This document shows, piece by piece, positions 7,319-12,304 of a stretch of DNA of 12,304 bases. Position 1 is the stretch's first letter, and the number at the start of each line of letters is the position of its first letter. This stretch comes from a bacterium. Lineage in GTDB: Bacteria; Actinomycetota; Actinomycetes; Actinomycetales; Actinomycetaceae. The stretch lies in the NCBI GenBank assembly GCA_030544165.1, contig JAUNRP010000032.1, positions 1 through 12,304 on the forward strand, written 5' to 3'. The notes beneath the pieces were generated by a model. That model worked only from the letters and a program-made list of their open reading frames with translations, made no database searches and was not told the DNA's origin. The translations under genes were made by a program, and so were the position numbers.

Positions 7319-8944
7319 ATGCTGCTGCCGAAACGGGGACGCATGACCACGCGCGAAGTGGATCCCACATCCGGGAAATTGAAGAAATCTCCTCCAGCAA
7401 ACTCCCACGCCAACGACTTCTCTCCGGGCTTCTTCGTCAAGCTCCTCCTGATGTTGGTGGTGGATGCCCTCCTCATCTTCCTCATGATGCTCGCCTGGCA
7501 GGCCGAGCAGTACGGGGTGCTCGCGGCTCTCGCCGTCATCTTCGTGATCGTGAACTGGGTGTACTTCTCCCCCTCCGCGAGGATCATCCCCGCCAAGTAC
7601 CTCACCCCCGGCCTGATCTTCCTCGCGGTGTTCCAGGTGTTCGTGGTCTTCTACACGGCCACGGTGGCCTTCACCAACTACGGGCAGGGCCACAACTCCA
7701 CCAAGGAATCCGCCATCCGGGCGAACATGATGCAGCAGGTGGAGCGTGTTCCCGACTCCGAGGTCCTTCCGCTGGTGGTGGTCCGGCAGGGAGACACGCT
7801 CGGCTTCGCGGTCATTCGCGACGGTGAGGCGCAGGTGGGAAGCGCCGAGGTTCCCCTCGAGCCGGTGGGCGCCACGATCACCGACGGGGCGATCGTCGAG
7901 GTCCCGGGGTGGGACGTGCTCGACCGGGGCGCCATCCGGGACATCCAGCGTGAGGTGACGGAGCTGCAGGTGGCGGTCTCGGACGATCCCGAGGAGGGAT
8001 TCGTCGGCACACCGAACGCGCGCGAGGGGTACATGTACCGTTCGCTGCTCGATTACGATCCGGTGGCCGACACCATGACCACGCCGGACGGGGTGGTCTA
8101 CTCCCCGAACGACCACGGGCAGTTCCAGGCCGAAGACGGAAGCACGCTGCGGGTGGGCTGGAAGGTGAACGTGGGGTTCGAGAACTTCACCACGGCCTTC
8201 GGCGATGCCCGCTACGCCGGCCCGTTCTGGCAGGTGCTGATCTGGAACTTCGCGTTCGCCTTCCTCTCGGTGGCCACCACGTTCCTCCTGGGCCTCGCCT
8301 TCGCGATGCTGCTCAACAACGCGCGGCTCCAGGGCAAGAAGATCTACCGCACCCTGATGATCCTCCCGTACGCGTTCCCCTCGTTCATGACCGCCCTCCT
8401 GTTCGCGGGCATGATGAACCGGAGGTTCGGCTTCTTCAACGTGGTGATGTTCGGCGGCGCGGAGGTCCCCTGGCTCACGGACCCGTGGCTCGCCAAGCTC
8501 TCGCTGATCCTGGTGAACCTCTGGATGGGCTTCCCCTACATGTTCCTCGTGTGCACGGGCGCCCTCCAGTCCATCCCCGGTGACATGATCGAGGCCGCCC
8601 GGATCGACGGCGCCTCCAAGTTCCGCGTCTGGCGCTCCGTCACCATGCCGCTGCTCTTCATCGCGGTTGCCCCCCTACTCATCGCGTCCTTCGCCTTCAA
8701 CTTCAACAACTTCTCACTCGTGAAGATGTTGACGGATGGAGGCCCTCGAATAGAGGGAGCCTCTGTACCGATCGGGCACACGGACATCCTGATCTCGATG
8801 GTCTACAACATCTCGGGACTCGACGGCACGGCGGCGAGGAACTACGGCCTCGCCTCCGCCCTCTCGATCGTCATCTTCCTGATCGTGGCCGTCATCTCGG
8901 CCATCTCGTTCCGGAGGACCCAGTCGCTGGAGGACATCAACTGA
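7319..8944 (+). CDS. malF: Maltodextrin ABC transporter permease (MalF-like, with large extracellular loop)
   Basis: This 541-residue permease has eight predicted membrane segments, at roughly 39-60, 63-83, 97-118, 303-333, 345-365, 394-416, 441-462 and 508-531. The EAA loop, EAARIDGASKFRVWRSVTMP (425-444), is where the ATPase docks. Between segments 3 and 4 lies a hydrophilic domain of about 180 residues, comparable in size and place to the P2 loop of E. coli MalF that contacts MalE. The two extra N-terminal segments also follow the E. coli MalF layout, whereas many Gram-positive sugar permeases have six segments and no such loop. The ATG at 7319 has AGGG (7310-7313) 5 nt upstream; an in-frame ATG at 7343 is an alternative and would remove eight residues. 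The stop codon is one base from the malG-like ATG. Confidence 0.9.
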   Translation: MLLPKRGRMTTREVDPTSGKLKKSPPANSHANDFSPGFFVKLLLMLVVDALLIFLMMLAWQAEQYGVLAALAVIFVIVNWVYFSPSARIIPAKYLTPGLIFLAVFQVFVVFYTATVAFTNYGQGHNSTKESAIRANMMQQVERVPDSEVLPLVVVRQGDTLGFAVIRDGEAQVGSAEVPLEPVGATITDGAIVEVPGWDVLDRGAIRDIQREVTELQVAVSDDPEEGFVGTPNAREGYMYRSLLDYDPVADTMTTPDGVVYSPNDHGQFQAEDGSTLRVGWKVNVGFENFTTAFGDARYAGPFWQVLIWNFAFAFLSVATTFLLGLAFAMLLNNARLQGKKIYRTLMILPYAFPSFMTALLFAGMMNRRFGFFNVVMFGGAEVPWLTDPWLAKLSLILVNLWMGFPYMFLVCTGALQSIPGDMIEAARIDGASKFRVWRSVTMPLLFIAVAPLLIASFAFNFNNFSLVKMLTDGGPRIEGASVPIGHTDILISMVYNISGLDGTAARNYGLASALSIVIFLIVAVISAISFRRTQSLEDIN

Positions 8945-8945
8945 C

Positions 8946-10427
8946 ATGAAGAACATGAACACGATCCTCCAGTACGCACTCGCCGGACTCGGTGGCGCGG
9001 TCGCCGGATTCGGGCTCAACGGCCTCCTCACCTCGCTCCTCGGGGGCGTGGGATTCGACCTCCTCTCCGCCATCCTGATCGTGGTGGGCCTCGCACTCGT
9101 GGCGGCCTCCTATCCGTTCGGTCGGCGCATCCGCAAGACGATCGGACTCGCCCTCGTGGGTGCGGGCGTCGTCATCATCACCCTCTCCATCATCTCCACG
9201 CTCGTGGCCCTCTCCCGCGGGCTCTCGGACATCGGGAGCGTGGTGCAGGCACTCCTCGCCGTGATCCTCGGATTCGCGGGCTTCGCGATCTTCAGCCGCG
9301 GCCAGGCGCGCTCCAAGGATGGGGAGAAGGGTGGCGTGGGCATCGGTGTGGGGGCGCTCCTCCTCGCCGGCGCACTCGCCCTCCTTATCTGGACACTGGT
9401 GGGCGACTGGCGCGCCGTGGTGACGGTGGTGCTCGGTGCCGCTGCCCTCGCCGCCTTCCTCTACGGGCTCTACATGTCCCAGAGCGACGATGACCGCCGC
9501 GAGGTGGAGGATGCCTACCGCCTGCTCGAGGCAGCGGCCGCGGAGGGAGTTGCGCGCGAGCATGCCGCCGTCAACCGGCGCACCTTCTCACGGTGGTTCT
9601 CCGAGCTCGGCCTCCTGCACGTGGTGGCGATCGTGGCCGTGGTCTACTCGGTGTTCCCGATCATGTACGTGCTCTCGGCCTCGCTGAACTCGGGCGGCAC
9701 GCTCACGGGATCCAACGCCCTCTTCCGCACGGTGGAGACCGGGAACTACGAGGCACTCGGGGACACCCGCTTCTGGGACTGGTTCATGAACTCGCTCCAG
9801 GTGGGCATCATCACCTCGATCGCCACGGTGCTCATGGGCGCTGCCGCCGCGTACGCGTTCTCCCGCTACCGCTTCCAGGGTCGCCGGATGAGCCTGATCG
9901 CCCTGCTCATCATCCAGATGTTCCCGCAGATCCTGGCGTTCGTGGCGATCTTCCTCCTGCTCATGACGCTCGGATTCGTGTGGACCCCGATCGGCCTGAA
10001 CTCGAAGGTGGCCCTCATCCTTGTCTACCTGGGCGGGGCGCTCGGCGCGAACACGTTCCTCATGTACGGGTTCTTCAACACGGTGCCCAAGGAACTGGAC
10101 GAGGCCGCGAAGATCGATGGCGCCACCCACGCCCAGATCTACTGGACCATCATCCTGCGACTCGTGGCCCCCATCCTCGCGGTGGTGGGACTGCTGAGCT
10201 TCATCGGCACGTTCAACGACTTCGTGCTCGCCAAGGTGATCCTCCAGTCCGAGGGCAACTGGACGCTTGCAGTGGGCATGTACCAGTGGGTCTCGGACGA
10301 GATGAGCAAGAACTGGGGTCAGTTCGCCGCAGGCGCGGTCCTGGGCTCGATCCCGATCCTCATCCTGTTCCTGGCGCTCCAGCGCTACATCGTGGGTGGT
10401 CTGACGGCAGGCTCGGTCAAGGGTTAG
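8946..10427 (+). CDS. malG: Maltodextrin ABC transporter permease (MalG-like) with six-segment N-terminal extension
   Basis: This protein of 493 residues is about 200 longer than a usual MalG (near 280-300). The C-terminal part, from about 220, is an ordinary permease with segments near 222-245, 280-304, 316-340, 353-377, 403-425 and 462-484. Its EAA loop is ELDEAAKIDGATHAQIYWT (383-401). The first ~178 residues hold six more hydrophobic segments (about 10-32, 36-57, 66-88, 97-116, 131-151, 156-177). Basic residues lie in the loops 58-64 and 117-128, agreeing with a cytoplasmic N-terminus. A charged linker (179-218) joins the two parts. The gene starts one base after the malF stop; GGAGGA (8929-8934) lies inside the malF end. 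It completes the maltodextrin channel together with MalF. No known domain is recognised in the extension. Confidence 0.9.
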   Translation: MKNMNTILQYALAGLGGAVAGFGLNGLLTSLLGGVGFDLLSAILIVVGLALVAASYPFGRRIRKTIGLALVGAGVVIITLSIISTLVALSRGLSDIGSVVQALLAVILGFAGFAIFSRGQARSKDGEKGGVGIGVGALLLAGALALLIWTLVGDWRAVVTVVLGAAALAAFLYGLYMSQSDDDRREVEDAYRLLEAAAAEGVAREHAAVNRRTFSRWFSELGLLHVVAIVAVVYSVFPIMYVLSASLNSGGTLTGSNALFRTVETGNYEALGDTRFWDWFMNSLQVGIITSIATVLMGAAAAYAFSRYRFQGRRMSLIALLIIQMFPQILAFVAIFLLLMTLGFVWTPIGLNSKVALILVYLGGALGANTFLMYGFFNTVPKELDEAAKIDGATHAQIYWTIILRLVAPILAVVGLLSFIGTFNDFVLAKVILQSEGNWTLAVGMYQWVSDEMSKNWGQFAAGAVLGSIPILILFLALQRYIVGGLTAGSVKG

Positions 10428-10433
10428 GCGAGA

Positions 10434-10461
10434 CGACGACGCAGCCCGGGTTCCGTCGTCG
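10434..10461 (+). terminator. Hairpin after malG (CGACGACG / CGTCGTCG)
   Basis: CGACGACG (10434-10441) and CGTCGTCG (10454-10461) form an 8-bp stem around a 12-nt loop, starting 7 bp after the malG stop. No T-run follows. Together with the next hairpin it probably ends or protects the importer transcript. It shares base 10461 with that hairpin, so they may be alternatives. Confidence 0.5.
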
Positions 10462-10491
10462 CCCCACCGTGGGTCTATGCACAGGTGGGGC
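10461..10491 (+). terminator. Second hairpin after malG, probable operon terminator
   Basis: GCCCCACC (10461-10468) pairs with GGTGGGGC (10484-10491). The stem continues inward with GTG/CAC (10469-10471 with 10480-10482) across one bulged A. It lacks a T-run, as many actinobacterial terminators do. It contains the ATG at 10477, which argues against that codon being the start of the next gene. Confidence 0.55.
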
Positions 10492-10520
10492 GGGATGACG
10501 GGATCCGGGCCGCGCGGCCC

Positions 10521-10526
10521 TAGGAT
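10521..10526 (+). promoter_or_regulatory. Probable -10 box of a leaderless dgt transcript
   Basis: TAGGAT fits TAnnnT and ends 7 bp before the ATG at 10534, the spacing at which transcription would start at the A of the start codon. Leaderless genes are common in actinobacteria. The -35 is poor (ATGACG at 10495, 20 bp away). The nearby CGGGGGC could instead be read as a weak ribosome-binding site. Confidence 0.5.
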
Positions 10527-10533
10527 CGGGGGC

Positions 10534-11829
10534 ATGGACGGGCGCCTCGAGCACGAGATCGTGGAGCATGCGGCGGATTCGCCGTACACGCCCCACGATG
10601 CGGCGCGGATCGTGGAGGAGTCGCAGAAGGCGCCGTGGCGGACCGCGTTCGAGCGGGACCGGGCGCGGCTCGTGCACTCGGCGGCGCTGCGGCGCCTCGG
10701 GGCGAAGACCCAGGTGATGGGCCCCGGCTCGGATGACTTCGTGCGGACCCGGCTCACCCACTCCCTCGAGGTGGCGCAGGTGGGCCGCGAGCTCGGCGCG
10801 CAACTCGGCTGCAACCCGGACGTGGTGGATGCGGCCTGCCTCTCGCACGATATTGGGCACCCGCCGTTCGGGCACAACGGCGAGCGGGCGCTCAACGAGG
10901 TGGCCGCCGAGATCGGCGGGTTCGAGGGCAATGCGCAGACCCTGCGGATCCTCACGCGGCTCGAGGCGAAGCGGCAGGAGCCGTTCGGAGGCTCGATCGG
11001 GCTCAACCTCACACGGGCCACGCTCGATGCCACGTGCAAGTACCCGTGGGCGGCGGGGGAGGGGCCGGCGCTGGCGGATGGCGCGGTGAACCCCAAGTTC
11101 GGGGTGTACGAGGACGATCTGCGTGTGTTCGAGTGGGTGCGCGAGGGAGCGCCCGAGGGGCGGCGTTCATTGGAAGCACAGGTGATGGACCTCTCCGACG
11201 ACGTGGCCTACTCGGTCCACGACGTGGAGGACGGGATCGCCGGCGGGCGGATCGACCCGGTCACGTTGCCCGCCCACCTGGACGCCGTGGTGGATTCCAC
11301 CCTCGAGTGGTACGGCGGCTTCAGCCGCGATGAGGTGGGAGCCGCAATCGAGCGGGTGATCTCCTCGCCGCTCTGGCCGGGGGAGTTCGAGCGATCGCGC
11401 GCGGGGCTCGCGGCGCTCAAGAACATGACGAGCGCGCTGATCGGGCGGTTCTGCCGCTCGGCGCACGTCGCCACTCGGGAGGTGGCGGGCGATGGGCGTC
11501 TGGCGCGCTACGGCGCCTCCCTCGAGGTGCCGCGCGAGACCGAGGCGGAGATCCTCGGGCTCAAGGGCATGGCCGTGCACTTCGTGATGCAGCCGCGCGA
11601 GCATGAGCCGTTGTACCTGACGCAGCGCACCGTGATCTTCGATCTGGTGGATGCGTTGTTGGAGGCTGGCGCGGGGGAGTTGGAGCTGGAGTTCCAGGGC
11701 GATTTTGCGATTGCGGAGACCGAGTCCGATCGGCTGCGCGTGGTGGTGGACCAGGTGGCGTCGCTGACTGATACCTCTGCCCACGCCTGGCATGCGCGGT
11801 TGTGTGGGATGTTCTCGAGCGTCTACTGA
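10534..11829 (+). CDS. dgt: Deoxyguanosinetriphosphate triphosphohydrolase-like protein (dNTPase, HD domain)
   Basis: This 431-residue soluble protein is of the dGTPase/SAMHD1-like family, which splits dNTPs into nucleoside and triphosphate and so trims dNTP pools. The metal-binding set is present: His76 in RTRLTHSLE, His105-Asp106 in LSHDIGHPPFGHNGE, and an Asp at 222 or 223 in LSDDVAYSVHDVEDG. The family pieces FERDRARLVHSAALRRL (39-55) and GFEGNAQTLRILTRLE (129-144) also match. The ATG at 10534 is chosen because the TAGGAT box lies 7 bp upstream and family similarity begins just after it. The ATG codons at 10477 and 10495 would place the start inside or at the edge of the terminator hairpin. 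It is unrelated in function to the sugar operon, so the mal locus probably ends before it. Length is normal and no damage is seen. Confidence 0.92.
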   Translation: MDGRLEHEIVEHAADSPYTPHDAARIVEESQKAPWRTAFERDRARLVHSAALRRLGAKTQVMGPGSDDFVRTRLTHSLEVAQVGRELGAQLGCNPDVVDAACLSHDIGHPPFGHNGERALNEVAAEIGGFEGNAQTLRILTRLEAKRQEPFGGSIGLNLTRATLDATCKYPWAAGEGPALADGAVNPKFGVYEDDLRVFEWVREGAPEGRRSLEAQVMDLSDDVAYSVHDVEDGIAGGRIDPVTLPAHLDAVVDSTLEWYGGFSRDEVGAAIERVISSPLWPGEFERSRAGLAALKNMTSALIGRFCRSAHVATREVAGDGRLARYGASLEVPRETEAEILGLKGMAVHFVMQPREHEPLYLTQRTVIFDLVDALLEAGAGELELEFQGDFAIAETESDRLRVVVDQVASLTDTSAHAWHARLCGMFSSVY

Positions 11830-11926
11830 CTGTTCGTTGGCAGCCTCGCCCTCCCGTGGCGTGCGTGCCGACGCTGTTTCTCGCCTTCCGTCCGCGCCGG
11901 ACAGGTGCGGGCCGTCGTCCCCACTC

Positions 11927-11941
11927 GCGGCCTTCGGCCGC
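11927..11941 (+). terminator. Short GC-rich hairpin downstream of dgt
   Basis: GCGGCC (11927-11932) pairs with GGCCGC (11936-11941) around TTC. A smaller one, GTCCG-CGC-CGGAC, lies at 11890-11902. Both lie 60-110 bp after the dgt stop and have no T-run. They are candidates for transcript ends, but such palindromes are easy to find in sequence this rich in GC. Confidence 0.3.
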
Positions 11942-11970
11942 TCCCGCCAGACCCACCACGGCCGCCGGCC

Positions 11971-12260
11971 CGCACCTGCTCCTGCGCTGAAACCTCGCCC
12001 GCCGCCGCGCGTCCGCTCCGGCGCTTGTCCCTCACCTGGCCGCCCGCACCTGCTCCTGCGCTGGGACCTTACCTTCCGGCCCGCACCCGCTGGTCCCGCT
12101 CGCGCTCCGGTGCTTGTCCCTCACCCGCCATTCGCATCCGCTCCGGCGCTTGGGCCCCACCAGATCCCCCGCACCCGTTCCAGCGTTGGAGCCTCACCCG
12201 CCAGCTCTCATCCGTTCCGGCGCCGGCGCCCCATCCGCCACCCGTTCCGGTGGACTTGCC
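11971..12260. repeat. Degenerate 37-bp tandem repeat, about 7-8 units, intergenic
   Basis: Units begin at 11971, 12008, 12045, 12082 (partial, about 15 bp), 12097, 12133, 12170, 12207 and, truncated, 12237. Most starts are 37 bp apart; one is 36. The best-kept part is CGCAYCCGCTCCGGCGCT, followed by a looser half ending near CTCACCCGCC. Two copies share CGCACCTGCTCCTGCGCTG almost exactly (11971 and 12045). No reading frame across it looks like a real protein, and 37 is not a multiple of three. The gene-free stretch 11830-11970 before it shows only small hairpins. Confidence 0.75.
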
Positions 12261-12263
12261 GAA

Positions 12264-12304
12264 TTTGTGAGAGGTGGGCCCTTCGGGGGGTGACCTCTCA
12301 CAAA
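12264..12304. repeat. Perfect 12-bp inverted repeat at window end
   Basis: TTTGTGAGAGGT (12264-12275) and ACCTCTCACAAA (12293-12304) are exact reverse complements around a 17-nt loop that itself contains CCC-TTC-GGG. The right arm ends at the last base, so the repeat may be longer. The outer T and A tracts are placed the opposite way to a normal intrinsic terminator. It could be a regulatory site, a small mobile-repeat end or an RNA hairpin. Confidence 0.7.

Noticed and set aside
5770..7605. Open frame of 611 codons on the minus strand
   Set aside because: It is antisense to the malE-type gene, the hairpin and the malF start, and its translation has only low-complexity composition. The plus-strand genes explain the codon pattern.
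9588..11096. Open frame of 502 codons on the minus strand
   Set aside because: It is antisense to malG and dgt, both well supported, and crosses the terminator hairpins between them. No family is recognised in it.
11971..12260. CRISPR array
   Set aside because: The units are directly adjacent and similar over most of their length. There is no sharp alternation of identical repeats and unique spacers, and no cas genes are nearby.
11905..12270. Pro/Arg-rich frame of 121 codons downstream of dgt
   Set aside because: It runs through the 37-bp repeats, whose period is not a multiple of three, so no peptide repeat results. It has no clear ribosome-binding site and no recognised domain.

Overview
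This window comes from a high-GC Gram-positive bacterium, most likely an actinomycete (Actinomycetota; order not resolved). The signs are very GC-rich third codon positions, GTG/TTG-type starts, TAnnnT-type -10 boxes without good -35 boxes, a probable leaderless gene, and protein families arranged as in actinobacterial maltodextrin loci. No phage, transposon, CRISPR, tRNA or rRNA sequence was seen.

Layout. (1) 1-624: the 3' end of a secreted-type GH13 alpha-amylase. (2) 681-2905: a two-gene unit of an S51 (peptidase E-like) peptidase and a DcuC-type dicarboxylate carrier. (3) 2895-5647, minus strand: a LacI/MalR-type repressor followed 11 bp later by a cytoplasmic GH13 alpha-glucosidase, whose 3' end overlaps the carrier gene by 11 bp. 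(4) 5648-5841: a divergent control region with a TTGCAA/TAGTGT promoter and a perfect 12-bp palindrome lying over its -35 box. (5) 5842-10427: a MalE-MalF-MalG ABC importer operon with a large hairpin between malE and malF. (6) 10534-11829: a dNTP triphosphohydrolase (dgt family) that looks leaderless. (7) 11830-12304: no gene; this stretch holds a degenerate 37-bp tandem repeat and, at the window edge, a perfect 12-bp inverted repeat.

How it works together (inference from families and order). The amylase cuts starch or glycogen outside the cell. The lipoprotein MalE binds the maltodextrins and MalF/MalG import them. The cytoplasmic alpha-glucosidase releases glucose, and the LacI-type protein senses a sugar and controls the divergent promoters. 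No ATPase (MalK/MsiK) gene is present, so the energy subunit must be encoded elsewhere. The peptidase-carrier pair appears to be a separate unit, possibly linking Asp-dipeptide breakdown to dicarboxylate or aspartate exchange.

The most unusual points are a MalG of 493 residues with an N-terminal extension of about 215 residues and six predicted membrane segments, the 37-bp-period intergenic repeats, the long hairpin separating malE from malF, and the pairing of a peptidase E-like enzyme with a DcuC carrier. I did not find a clearly new multi-gene system; the MalG extension is the best candidate for new biology.
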